Under the pieces are notes generated by a model that made no database searches, was not told the DNA's origin, and was given only the letters and a program-made list of their open reading frames with translations. Positions 1 through 6,303 of a stretch of DNA of 6,776 bases are shown one piece after another. Numbering within the stretch: the stretch's first letter is position 1; the number at the start of each line of letters is the position of its first letter. The translations under genes were made by a program, and so were the position numbers. The stretch is from Rhodothermia bacterium (GTDB lineage Bacteria; Bacteroidota; Rhodothermia; Balneolales; Natronogracilivirgulaceae), in contig SKUI01000003.1 of assembly GCA_007122185.1 (NCBI GenBank), forward strand, positions 1-6,776. The letters are read 5' to 3'.

Positions 1-155
1 ACCGGGCACTCGGCTACGCAAGCGTCGCAATCGATGCAGTCATCGGGATGGATTACAAGAAAATTGGGACCTTCACGGAAAGCGTCTACCGGACAAACGG
101 CAACACAGTCCGTGTATTTACAATTGATGCAGGGTTCGGCTACTACGTAAGTCAT
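1..155 (-). CDS. fdxA: FdxA-type seven-iron ferredoxin, C-terminus cut by the window edge
   Basis: This is a small soluble electron carrier expected to hold one [3Fe-4S] and one [4Fe-4S] cluster. The window contains the first 51 residues, and the gene runs off the left edge. The opening [17 protein letters not shown] and the later [15 protein letters not shown] are hallmarks of the family typified by Azotobacter ferredoxin I. By alignment with that protein, Cys9, Cys17 and Cys50 would bind the 3Fe cluster and Cys21, Cys40, Cys43 and Cys46 the 4Fe cluster; all seven are present. Cys12, a non-ligand, is kept, but the non-ligand Cys usually found near position 25 is Ala here. The start is supported by AAGGA eight bases upstream (positions 164-168). 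The redox partner cannot be told from this window. The family call is firm; the usual length of about 110 residues cannot be checked. Confidence 0.93.
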   Translation of the reverse strand, partial: MTYVVAEPCINCKYTDCVAVCPVDAFREGPNFLVIHPDDCIDCDACVAECP

Positions 156-217
156 GCTTTTATTCCTTGCTTGGTTACTAATTTCGTGTGATGTGCAACT
201 TCAAAAAAAATCTCAGA

Positions 218-235
218 TTACATTAATTACCTCCT
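218..235 (-). other. Strong Shine-Dalgarno followed by a start-stop (ATG-TAA) in the fdxA leader
   Basis: On the minus strand AGGAGG (230-235) is followed by six bases, then ATG (221-223) and at once TAA (218-220). This is a better ribosome-binding site than that of any real gene in the window, yet it serves a one-codon reading frame 63 bases upstream of the ferredoxin start. It lies just downstream of a possible promoter, so it would be in the leader RNA. It may be a regulatory start-stop, a ribosome-parking site, or chance. The sequence is certain; a function is not shown. Confidence 0.4.
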
Positions 236-247
236 GAATTACAGATC

Positions 248-276
248 AAATTATCTGAAAAATAACTCAGATTCAA
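248..276 (-). promoter_or_regulatory. Possible sigma-70-like promoter for fdxA
   Basis: Minus-strand TTGAAT (271-276) and TAATTT (248-253) are separated by exactly 17 bases, which would place the transcription start near position 241 and give a leader of about 86 bases. The match is moderate and the region is A/T-rich, where such boxes arise by chance. I found no clear Bacteroidota-type TTTG / TAnnTTTG pair with correct spacing here. Confidence 0.3.
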
Positions 277-313
277 TCCAAATAGAGACCTGAAACCTTT
301 TGATAACATGACC

Positions 314-333
314 AAAGGCCGATTAACGGCTTT
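314..333 (-). terminator. Weak hairpin just downstream of the phosphodiesterase gene
   Basis: GCCG (318-321) and CGGC (327-330) form a stem around a five-base loop, and flanking AAA (314-316) and TTT (331-333) can extend it across a one-base bulge. It begins about 13 bases after the stop codon at 346-348 on the minus strand. There is no proper T-tract after it, so it may be only a weak terminator or a 3' end stabiliser. Confidence 0.3.
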
Positions 334-345
334 CTGCGGCGCGTG

Positions 346-1563
346 CTATTTCCGGATGAGATGATGTACCTCCCTGAGCGAACCGTCGTTGGGTGCCGGC
401 TCCAGGTCCAGCAGGTAGCAGATCATCTCGTAAATGTGGACCAGCTCAAACGGTCCGACGCGTTTGCCTTCGTGGAAATCCGGTCCGCGTGCCAGAAATA
501 TGGTTCGCATTTCGGGCTCCCTGTGATCCCAGCCATGAGCGCCGGCCAGCACTCCCCTGCGCTCAAAAAAGGACCGGCTGGTGATAGTCCAGGGCAAATC
601 AGCCACCATTATGATTTCCGGAGTGCGGCGGTGATTGCCGATGCGGTATGCTTCGGGCAGTTCCTCGAGATAGTAGACACGGTAGTTATCCTCGGCTTCC
701 TTGAGCAGATTGTATACCATTTCCCGCTTGCCTTCGGCGGGACGTATCATCGATACCGGACCCCATCCGACGACGCGCACATCCTCCAGGTCGATAATCT
801 CATCCAGAAGAATCACTTTCTCCTCGGAAGGAGCTGCCATCCCGTGATCCGAGACAATGATAAGATTGGTCGAATCCCAGAGGCCAGTCCGCTCCAGTTC
901 CGATATAAAATAGCCGAAATCGGCATCCATATCGGCAATGGCCCGGGTGACTTCCTCGCTGTCGGGACCGTGCCGGTGTCCCTCGGAATCGATACGGCTG
1001 AAATAGAGCGTGATGAAATCGGGACGGGTCTCGTCCTCCAGGGAAAGCCAGGTGATGACCGAGTCGATGCGCTGTTCATGAGGTAGCCGGCTGTCGTAGT
1101 CATTCCAACGGGTTGGACGTACGCCGGAAATTTCGGCTTCGCTGCCGACCCAGAACATGGAGGCGGTGCGCACTCCCTGGTTCTCTGCTGTCACCCAGAG
1201 CGGCTCGCCCTCGTACCATCGTCCCTTGACCAGTTCTTCCCTGTTCCCCAGGCTGAACGTCACCTCCCACTCCGGATCGTACATCGTGTTGGACAGGATC
1301 CCGTGGTTTTCAGGGTACAATCCGGTTACAATGGAGTAGTGGTTGGTGAATGTCAGTGTGGGGAACACGGGGATCAGATAGTCCGCGAGAACCCCCTCCT
1401 GTATAAGCCGGTCAAAATGCGGGGTTTCGGTCCGCTCAAAATAGTCAGGTTTGAAACCGTCGACAGAGATCAGAACAACGGCGTTTCGTTCCTGTGCTGA
1501 CGCGGAGATAGTGATGGAAAGTGCGAACAGCAGGACCGCCAGCCGCCTCGAAGATATAATCAT
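346..1563 (-). CDS. Secreted nucleotide pyrophosphatase/phosphodiesterase (NPP-type, alkaline phosphatase superfamily)
   Basis: This 405-residue enzyme likely hydrolyses phosphodiester or pyrophosphate bonds in nucleotides or related substrates outside the cytoplasm, using two zinc ions. Residues 1-23 form a signal peptide (two Arg, then a hydrophobic run, ending ASA before Gln24). By alignment with known NPPs, metal site one is Asp192, His196 and His343; site two is Asp35, Asp239 and His240, with the nucleophile Thr71 in PTLTFTNHYSIVTGLYPENH. Asn92 matches the Asn that steadies the transition state. SDHGM (238-242) and GAHGWDH (341-347) are further signatures. The length suits a bacterial single-domain NPP, without the extra domains of animal forms. 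There is no Shine-Dalgarno before the start, and a TATAAC box (1593-1598) could be a -10 element without a convincing -35. No lipobox is seen, so it is probably periplasmic or released. The exact substrate cannot be read from the sequence. Confidence 0.92.
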   Translation of the reverse strand: MIISSRRLAVLLFALSITISASAQERNAVVLISVDGFKPDYFERTETPHFDRLIQEGVLADYLIPVFPTLTFTNHYSIVTGLYPENHGILSNTMYDPEWEVTFSLGNREELVKGRWYEGEPLWVTAENQGVRTASMFWVGSEAEISGVRPTRWNDYDSRLPHEQRIDSVITWLSLEDETRPDFITLYFSRIDSEGHRHGPDSEEVTRAIADMDADFGYFISELERTGLWDSTNLIIVSDHGMAAPSEEKVILLDEIIDLEDVRVVGWGPVSMIRPAEGKREMVYNLLKEAEDNYRVYYLEELPEAYRIGNHRRTPEIIMVADLPWTITSRSFFERRGVLAGAHGWDHREPEMRTIFLARGPDFHEGKRVGPFELVHIYEMICYLLDLEPAPNDGSLREVHHLIRK

Positions 1564-1860
1564 GATTAGGTATGTTAACGGTTGCGGATGTAGTTATAGG
1601 TGAAAATCGAAAAGAAACAGTTATCCGTGTGTGTTGTCATAAGTCCGCAAGATATCCGAAGTTTCAATCAGAGGATTCGAAATTCAATGACAACGTCCAT
1701 TCCGGGGAGTGGTACTTTCTCATTTCGGGATGCCTGCCCCGGTTTATCCACAAGATTTATTGACTCTATTGTCACGCATAATGGAATATAGTATCTTTTT
1801 TTACTGCTTTTGACGTGTTGTTCTATCCCGAATTTCATCTGTTTAAATCAATTTAGATTT

Positions 1861-1969
1861 CGCTTACGCGTTTCACTGGGCACTACGTGACCTTCGGTTC
1901 TATGGTCAGAATGATCTCACATGACAGGATGTAATCATGCTCCTGTGTGTCAGCCGGAGGCTGTCATGT
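1861..1969. repeat. Cluster of inverted repeats with competing pairings upstream of the barrel gene
   Basis: Successive arms are CGC/GCG (1861-1863, 1868-1870), TCAC/GTGA (1873-1876, 1887-1890), TGACC/GGTCA (1888-1892, 1904-1908), and a perfect nine-base pair ACATGACAG/CTGTCATGT (1919-1927, 1961-1969). Inside the last lie two smaller hairpins, ACAGGA/TCCTGT (1924-1929, 1941-1946) and CAGCC/GGCTG (1951-1955, 1959-1963). Both reuse bases of the nine-base arms, so the long stem and the two short ones exclude one another. It could be a structured RNA, an operator, or the remnant of a dispersed palindromic repeat; the sequence alone does not decide. Confidence 0.45.
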
Positions 1970-2013
1970 TCGGTTCATGTGCTTCCGTCGGCGACAGATA
2001 CGGTTGGAAATCT

Positions 2014-2042
2014 TTGTCAAACTATTGTTTATTCCAGATACA
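2014..2042 (+). promoter_or_regulatory. Possible promoter for the outer-membrane barrel gene
   Basis: TTGTCA (2014-2019, five of six matches to TTGACA) stands 17 bases before GATACA (2037-2042, a poor -10). Transcription would start near 2049, leaving an A-rich leader of about 40 bases with no Shine-Dalgarno, which is common in Bacteroidota-like genomes. The upstream inverted repeats would then lie outside the transcript. Confidence 0.33.
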
Positions 2043-2087
2043 TCAACTCATTAAACAAAATCAACTAACCAAAAAACTACTACCACT

Positions 2088-2543
2088 ATGAAAAAGCTTT
2101 TATTACTTCTGATCCTAACCACATTTTTTGCAGTTTCAGCGGATGCCCAGGGAACGCAAAGAAGCAAGGGACTGGGCGCAATAATAGGTGACCCGACCGG
2201 TGTGAGTGCCTCTTTATGGACATCAAACTCCAACGCATTCAGTGCCGGGGCAGCGTGGCATTTTGTAGGCGATTCGTCGTTGCACCTGCACGTGGACTAT
2301 CTCTTCTACCGATTCGACATTATTGATGTCACCAAAGGCGATCTTCCGGTTTATTTCGGTCTGGGTGGCCGGGTACGGTTTGACAATGAGGACAAATTCG
2401 GGGTGCGTTTTCCGCTCGGAATTGCCTATCACTTCGAAAATGATCCGCTGGAGCTCTTCCTGGAGATTGCCCCTGTGCTTGACCTGGTTCCCGGAACCGG
2501 CATAACAGGCAACAGCGGTATCGGTATCCGCTACTACTTCTGA
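2088..2543 (+). CDS. Small outer-membrane beta-barrel protein (DUF3996-like)
   Basis: This 151-residue exported protein probably forms an eight-strand barrel in the outer membrane. A signal peptide covers residues 1-20 (two Lys, a Leu-rich core, cleavage after ADA before Gln21). The mature part alternates polar and hydrophobic residues in short stretches divided by Gly/Asp/Asn turns, such as VSASLWT, AFSAGAAWHF, LHLHVDYLFYRF, PVYFGLGGRVRF, LGIAYHF and LFLEIAPVLDL. It ends GIGIRYYF, and a C-terminal Phe is the usual recognition signal for the barrel assembly machinery. The start GLGAIIGDPTGVSASLW and the overall pattern resemble the DUF3996 family of small OmpA/OmpX-sized barrels; that match is from memory and not searched. 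No Shine-Dalgarno precedes the ATG. The gene stands alone on the plus strand. Function is unknown: structural, adhesion and small-porin roles are all open. Confidence 0.85.
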   Translation: MKKLLLLLILTTFFAVSADAQGTQRSKGLGAIIGDPTGVSASLWTSNSNAFSAGAAWHFVGDSSLHLHVDYLFYRFDIIDVTKGDLPVYFGLGGRVRFDNEDKFGVRFPLGIAYHFENDPLELFLEIAPVLDLVPGTGITGNSGIGIRYYF

Positions 2544-2570
2544 CCCTGACAACCCCGCTTCATGTCGACA

Positions 2571-2598
2571 GCCGGCGCTGGAAAGAACCCGCGCCGGC
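2571..2598. terminator. GC-rich hairpin between convergent genes, probable bidirectional terminator
   Basis: GCCGGCGC (2571-2578) and GCGCCGGC (2591-2598) are perfect eight-base arms around a 12-base loop. A further TCATG/CATGA pair can close below them across a bulge. It lies 27 bases after the barrel gene's stop and 55 bases beyond the opposite gene's stop. Neither side has a good T-tract, so it could be a Rho-assisted or weak terminator, or could shield 3' ends from nucleases. Its position between convergent genes supports a transcript-end role. Confidence 0.5.
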
Positions 2599-2653
2599 AT
2601 GACTATTTGCTGATCGTGATCAAATGCCATTCACTGAGAAGGGCCTTCCGTTT

Positions 2654-3901
2654 TCATCCGGACATATGGATGGTATGGCCTTCCCGGGCAAGTTCGGCGT
2701 GCATCTGGGAATCCTTTGCCATTTTCTTGACCTTCTCATCCACCTTCAGCAATTCATCATCCGTGAAATCAGGTCCAAAGTGCGTCAAAACGAGGTGTTT
2801 CACCCCATTCTTTTTGGCCCGCTCCACAACCAGCTCCCATGCCGAGTGACCCCGGTTTTCCATGGACCGGTACTCTTCAAGATCATATTGCGCATTGTGG
2901 ATAAGCAGGTCCGCTTCTGACACAAAAGCGTCGAACTGCTTGAGGTACGGAAGGTTCTTGCCCCTCATGCTGCTGTTTTCAAGCGTATTGAGTTCGTTAT
3001 CCGGACAGAAAACAATTTTCTTTCTGCCGATTTCGAATTTGTAGATGGCCGTTTCAACCGGATGGTTGGCAGAGATATAGCGGACACTGTAACCTTCAAA
3101 ATTTTGCCCTTCCCGCTTGATCGGATGATAATCCAGATGTGCCTTGAACATCTGTGAAGTGATAGGGGAATAGGTGTAGGAAACCTGATCCACCAGGACT
3201 TCCTTGGTTGAACCGGTAATCTGCTGCGGCATGTACACATCGAACTTGTTCCGCTCCGAAAAAAGGGGCTTGAAAAATGGGAAGCCCTGGATATGATCCC
3301 AATGTGGATGTGTGAGGAAGATGCGCCCGGTAACCGGCTCCTCTTCTTCGATCAACTGGCTGCCCAGATTTCGAATTCCTGTACCGGCATCCAGTATCAG
3401 CAACTGTTTTTGAGCAGGGACCTTTATCTGTACGCAGGTTGTGTTCCCGCCAAAATGCGAGAATTCCTTGCCCGGGCACGGGATCGATCCGCGAACCCCC
3501 CAGAAAGAAACCTGAATGGCATCACCCAGAACCTCCTCGATTTTTTCGGCAAGTTTGCTGTAAACCATCGGCTTATGAAAAAAATCCGTAACTCCCGCTT
3601 TTAGGGCGATATCTTTCTCGACCGGATAATCACGGCCCGTCAGCACCAGTATGGGAAGGTTTTCAAAGTTCTCATCCTCTTTCAGCTGCTTGCAAAGATG
3701 AAGCCCATTGCCGTCAGGGAAATGAAGGTCCATGATGATCAGGTCGGGCCTGATATCGTACACACTTTGAATTGCGCCCTCGAACGTATTATGCTGATAG
3801 AACTTGTATCCTTTTTTCCTGAGAAAGGAGCCGACCAGTTCGCAAAGCGTCAGATCGTCCTCAATCATAAGAATTTTCATTCCCCTTTCAGTCTTCGCCA
3901 T
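2654..3901 (-). CDS. Receiver domain fused to a metallo-beta-lactamase-fold hydrolase
   Basis: This 415-residue cytoplasmic protein joins a response-regulator receiver (about 8-126) to a metallo-beta-lactamase (MBL) hydrolase (about 129-415). The receiver has all switch residues: acidic pair Glu14/Asp15, phosphoacceptor Asp58, Thr88 and Lys110 followed by Pro. The hydrolase opens with FWGVRGSIPCPG and carries HPHWDH (His198, His200, Asp202, His203), His280, Asp301 in CPDNE and His374 in LTHFGP, enough for a two-metal centre. This subgroup resembles the class of MBL proteins that includes phosphodiesterases, but the substrate cannot be told. Phosphorylation at Asp58 presumably switches the enzyme; no sensor kinase is nearby. 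The start at 3901 has only a weak AGG upstream; Met8 (3880) is an alternative, preceded by AAGGGG that sits very close. A terminator separates it from the DUF349 gene upstream, so it is probably its own unit. Confidence 0.9.
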   Translation of the reverse strand: MAKTERGMKILMIEDDLTLCELVGSFLRKKGYKFYQHNTFEGAIQSVYDIRPDLIIMDLHFPDGNGLHLCKQLKEDENFENLPILVLTGRDYPVEKDIALKAGVTDFFHKPMVYSKLAEKIEEVLGDAIQVSFWGVRGSIPCPGKEFSHFGGNTTCVQIKVPAQKQLLILDAGTGIRNLGSQLIEEEEPVTGRIFLTHPHWDHIQGFPFFKPLFSERNKFDVYMPQQITGSTKEVLVDQVSYTYSPITSQMFKAHLDYHPIKREGQNFEGYSVRYISANHPVETAIYKFEIGRKKIVFCPDNELNTLENSSMRGKNLPYLKQFDAFVSEADLLIHNAQYDLEEYRSMENRGHSAWELVVERAKKNGVKHLVLTHFGPDFTDDELLKVDEKVKKMAKDSQMHAELAREGHTIHMSG

Positions 3902-3981
3902 ATAGCCTATCCGTTTGTTTTTGGGTCAGGGTAGAAGTTTGCACTTGATAAAATATTGCAATCAATATAAGAGATTACCCG

Positions 3982-4006
3982 AAAAAAAGTGCTTATTTTT
4001 CAAGCA
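3982..4006 (-). terminator. Rho-independent terminator of the DUF349 gene
   Basis: On the minus strand TGCTT and AAGCA (4002-4006 and 3990-3994) pair around a seven-base loop, and after one C come seven T (3982-3988). The stem is short and A/T-rich, but the T-tract is good and it starts about 20 bases past the stop codon at 4026-4028. It separates the DUF349 gene from the receiver/MBL gene. Confidence 0.6.
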
Positions 4007-4025
4007 AATTATTATCGTCTGTAGT

Positions 4026-6272
4026 TCAATCTTCCATTTTTTGTCGAAACTCTTCCAGTTTATCCTGTTTTTTTTCAAGCTTCTTCTGAGCATCGTCAAT
4101 TTTTTGCTGAATTTCATCAATCAGATCGTTTCCTTTTCCTCCAGGATTGATGAATGTTTTCGTATCCCGGTACCTCATAATTTCCTCATGAAGATTATCA
4201 CATTCTTTTTTGAGCTTGAAATATTCGGCACGAAACGATTTGTCAGCTGATGCCGGCTGATCACGCGCCGGACCGGCTTTCCTGCCTGACCCGCGATGCC
4301 TCTGGTAGATCCGGTCACAGGCTTCCTTATACTCCTTCTCTATCTTTTGTTTCTTTTTGATGGGAACAAAACCAATATTGCGAAACTTCTCCTGAAGCTG
4401 TTTGGCCTGCTGTACAGCCTCTTCCGGGTTCTCATGGTCACCAAGTTTCACCAGCTCAGCCACAATTTCTTTTTTCTTTTCGTAATTCTCTTTTTGCTCA
4501 TCCCGGACCGTTTTGAAATGTTTCCTGCGGGCGTCATAAAAAACATCCATCGCTTTTTTAAACCGCTTCCAGAGCTTTCCTGCTTTTCTCCGCGGTACCG
4601 GTCCTGTCTCTTTCCACGCCTTCATCAGGGCATCCATTTCCGCCGTTGCTTCACTCCAGTCGGTGCGCCCGGACAGTGCCTCTGCTTTTTTACACAGCAC
4701 TGCCTTCTCGTCCAGGTTTTCCTGCTCCTGTTCACGTATCAGATCAAGGTTTTCACTCTTTCGCTCATTAAACTTCTTGGTGGCTTGATTAAACCTCTCC
4801 CAGAGCTCATCATTTTTTTCTTTGGGAATCGGACCGATTTTTTTCCATTTCTTGTGGAGATTGTTTATCTCCCTGACAGCAACAGCCAGGTCCTCTTCCT
4901 CCAAGAGTTCTTCCGCAAGTTCACACAGACGGGTTTTCTTGCGGATGTTCTTCATGGTCTGTGCCCGAAACTCCTTGTTGTACTCCATTTTTTTGGCGAA
5001 GTACTCTTCGCGGACAGCTTTGAAACGCTCCCAAATCGTATCAGACTGCTCACTTGGAACATGGCCGATCTTACGCCACTGTCGGGACAGCTCCTCGACT
5101 TCCCTGTCCCGCTGCTCCCAGTTTCCCGTATCCTGTCCGACCGATGAAATGACCTGATTGAGTTTGTCGAGCACTGCCAGCTTCCCGACCATGTTTTCTT
5201 CTTCTTTTTGTGCTTTTCTGACCAGAAAGGCTACCTTCTTATCATTGAACTCCCGGATCAACTCCTCGAATTTTTTATCCTGCTCTTCGGCCTCAGGCTC
5301 ATTGGGCACATCTTTTATGTCTTCCCAGCGATTAGACAGATTGCTGACCTGCTTAAATGCCTGCCATTTTTTCCTGTCGATGATGTCCTGTAGCTGATCA
5401 ATGATCTTCGCACGTTTGGCCAGATTCTCCTTGCGGCGCTCCCGACGCTTTTCAAGCCATTCCACTTTTCTTTCAGACACTTTTTTCCGGGCAGACTCCA
5501 AGCGATCCTCAAGCTCCCTGTAATCCGTCTCGGATGCAAGCGTCGCGTCCTCCCCCAAAAGCTGATCCCACTTGAAACGGATATTATCCAGTTCCGACTG
5601 CATCTGTTGCCAATTGCTTCCTCGGACAATTTCTTCGGCTTTATCGGCAAGTTCAACAAGTGCAGACAATGATTCCGGATATTCTTTCTCCTTCTCTTGT
5701 TCCGCCGGCTCGGCTTTCGACTCCGGTTCCGCTTGCTCCGCCGGCTCGGCTTTCGACTCCGATTCCGCTTGCTCAGCCGGCTCGGCTTTCGACTCCGGTT
5801 CCGCTTGCTCCGGCGCTTCGCCTTCCGGCTTCGGTTCCGCTTGTTCCACCGGCGCGTCCACCGGTTCCGCTTGCTCAGCCGGCTCGGTTTTCGGCGCCGG
5901 TTGCGGTTTGCCCTCTGCTTCGGCCGCTACTTCCTCAGCCTCAATTTCCGTATCATCCGCGCCACACTCCCGGATTACCTCATCAATTTTTGCAACAAGC
6001 GTCTCAAAGTCACCAACAGCCCTAACAGAGATCACTTCTTCCCGAAGCCCCTGCAGCTTTTCATGAAGCTCCGGCCCGCGAACCTCATCACGGATTGAAT
6101 CAAGACAGGTCTCTACATGTTTCTCGATTCCTGAAAACTGGTTTTTGAAATAACGAAGAGCCTCCTCCGCATCGGCGGATTCCACGTTTGCCAGCTCTTT
6201 CCCCTGAAAAATCGCATTGTCCTTCTGGAGGATGCGACCATCATTCGTAACGATAGCGTACTCGTTTTCCAT
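4026..6272 (-). CDS. DUF349 repeat protein with Glu/Pro-rich linker
   Basis: This is a very charged, mostly helical protein of 748 residues from the start I prefer (6272, MENEYAIV). An upstream GTG at 6323 is in frame, but its 17 extra residues are unlike the family. Residues 1-105 match the N-terminal block of Bacteroidota DUF349 proteins. A linker at about 121-198 is made of 12-residue repeats (EQAEPESKAEPA). Six DUF349-like units follow at about 208-268, 283-350, 356-430, 443-505, 516-586 and 595-659, most with the pattern W-x-x-[IT]-G-x-[VI]-P (Trp399, Trp476, Trp553); the first two are degenerate and the sixth has Phe630 in place of Trp. A coiled coil (678-748) closes the protein. It has no signal peptide or membrane segment, so it is cytoplasmic. 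The molecular function of DUF349 is not established to my knowledge; the basic helical repeats could bind nucleic acid or act as a scaffold. Confidence 0.9.
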   Translation of the reverse strand: MENEYAIVTNDGRILQKDNAIFQGKELANVESADAEEALRYFKNQFSGIEKHVETCLDSIRDEVRGPELHEKLQGLREEVISVRAVGDFETLVAKIDEVIRECGADDTEIEAEEVAAEAEGKPQPAPKTEPAEQAEPVDAPVEQAEPKPEGEAPEQAEPESKAEPAEQAESESKAEPAEQAEPESKAEPAEQEKEKEYPESLSALVELADKAEEIVRGSNWQQMQSELDNIRFKWDQLLGEDATLASETDYRELEDRLESARKKVSERKVEWLEKRRERRKENLAKRAKIIDQLQDIIDRKKWQAFKQVSNLSNRWEDIKDVPNEPEAEEQDKKFEELIREFNDKKVAFLVRKAQKEEENMVGKLAVLDKLNQVISSVGQDTGNWEQRDREVEELSRQWRKIGHVPSEQSDTIWERFKAVREEYFAKKMEYNKEFRAQTMKNIRKKTRLCELAEELLEEEDLAVAVREINNLHKKWKKIGPIPKEKNDELWERFNQATKKFNERKSENLDLIREQEQENLDEKAVLCKKAEALSGRTDWSEATAEMDALMKAWKETGPVPRRKAGKLWKRFKKAMDVFYDARRKHFKTVRDEQKENYEKKKEIVAELVKLGDHENPEEAVQQAKQLQEKFRNIGFVPIKKKQKIEKEYKEACDRIYQRHRGSGRKAGPARDQPASADKSFRAEYFKLKKECDNLHEEIMRYRDTKTFINPGGKGNDLIDEIQQKIDDAQKKLEKKQDKLEEFRQKMED
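5698..5910. repeat. 36-bp tandem repeat inside the DUF349 gene
   Basis: Units begin at 5698, 5734, 5770 and 5806 (each 36 bp), then a 30-bp unit at 5842 and a decayed unit from 5872. The first three differ at only a few bases; the fourth to sixth are more diverged. Each full unit codes for 12 residues of the Glu/Pro/Ala linker, so gain or loss of units keeps the frame. The gradient from near-identical to decayed copies suggests recent duplication at the lower-coordinate end, nearer the repeat domains. Confidence 0.9.
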
Positions 6273-6297
6273 TAATATCAATGAGATACGGATTCTA

Positions 6298-6303
6298 ATA
6301 ATA
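6298..6303 (-). promoter_or_regulatory. Possible -10 box of the DUF349 gene
   Basis: Minus-strand TATTAT (five of six matches to TATAAT) lies 26 bases before the preferred start codon, which would give a leader of about 20 bases. No acceptable -35 element stands at 16-18 bases upstream; that position falls inside a large inverted repeat, so any promoter here may depend on an activator. The evidence is thin. Confidence 0.3.

Larger units (their letters stand above)
1564..2087. other. 524-base gene-free region between divergent genes
   Basis: This stretch separates the minus-strand phosphodiesterase from the plus-strand barrel gene, so it should hold both promoters. Reading frames of about 63 codons near its left end have no convincing composition, ribosome-binding site or family resemblance and I do not call them. 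It contains a six-base inverted repeat CCGGGG/CCCCGG (1702-1707 and 1737-1742), one perfect DnaA-box 9-mer TTATCCACA (1744-1752), a run of seven T at about 1796, and a dense set of inverted repeats from 1861 to 2008 described separately. I see no RNA gene or recognisable transposon end. Confidence 0.6.

Noticed and set aside
343..1086. Long plus-strand reading frame of 247 codons opposite the phosphodiesterase gene
   Set aside because: It mirrors a well-supported enzyme with all catalytic residues and has no family resemblance or ribosome-binding site; it is an antisense shadow.
1572..1791. Two overlapping 63-codon plus-strand frames in the gene-free region
   Set aside because: No ribosome-binding site, no signal peptide or family pattern, and they overlap each other in different frames.
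1760..1802. TTGACT followed by A/T-rich boxes and a T7 run as a plus-strand promoter or terminator
   Set aside because: No -10 box occurs at an acceptable distance, and there is no gene immediately downstream or upstream on that strand to serve.
1843..1922. Short frame reading roughly NLDFAYAFHWALRDLRF, thought of as a transposase or gene remnant
   Set aside because: Only about 24 codons between stops, no match I recognise, and the same bases are explained by the inverted repeats.
2642..2656. Near-palindrome GAAGGGCCTTC at the 3' end of the receiver/MBL gene as a terminator
   Set aside because: One central base leaves no loop, and no T-tract follows on the minus strand.
3945..3965. TTGAT/ATCAA inverted repeat around the palindrome ATTGCAAT before the receiver/MBL gene
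   Set aside because: The arms are short and A/T-rich and likely by chance; no promoter could be placed around them with confidence.
4296..5147. Plus-strand frame of 283 codons, rich in Leu and Phe and apparently membrane-like
   Set aside because: It is the complement of Lys/Glu-rich DUF349 codons, which naturally read as Phe/Leu on the other strand; the sense protein is clearly conserved.
5572..6098. Three overlapping plus-strand frames with Ser/Ala, Pro/Ala or Arg/Leu repeats
   Set aside because: They are the antisense readings of the 36-bp tandem repeat; repeats divisible by three keep all frames open.
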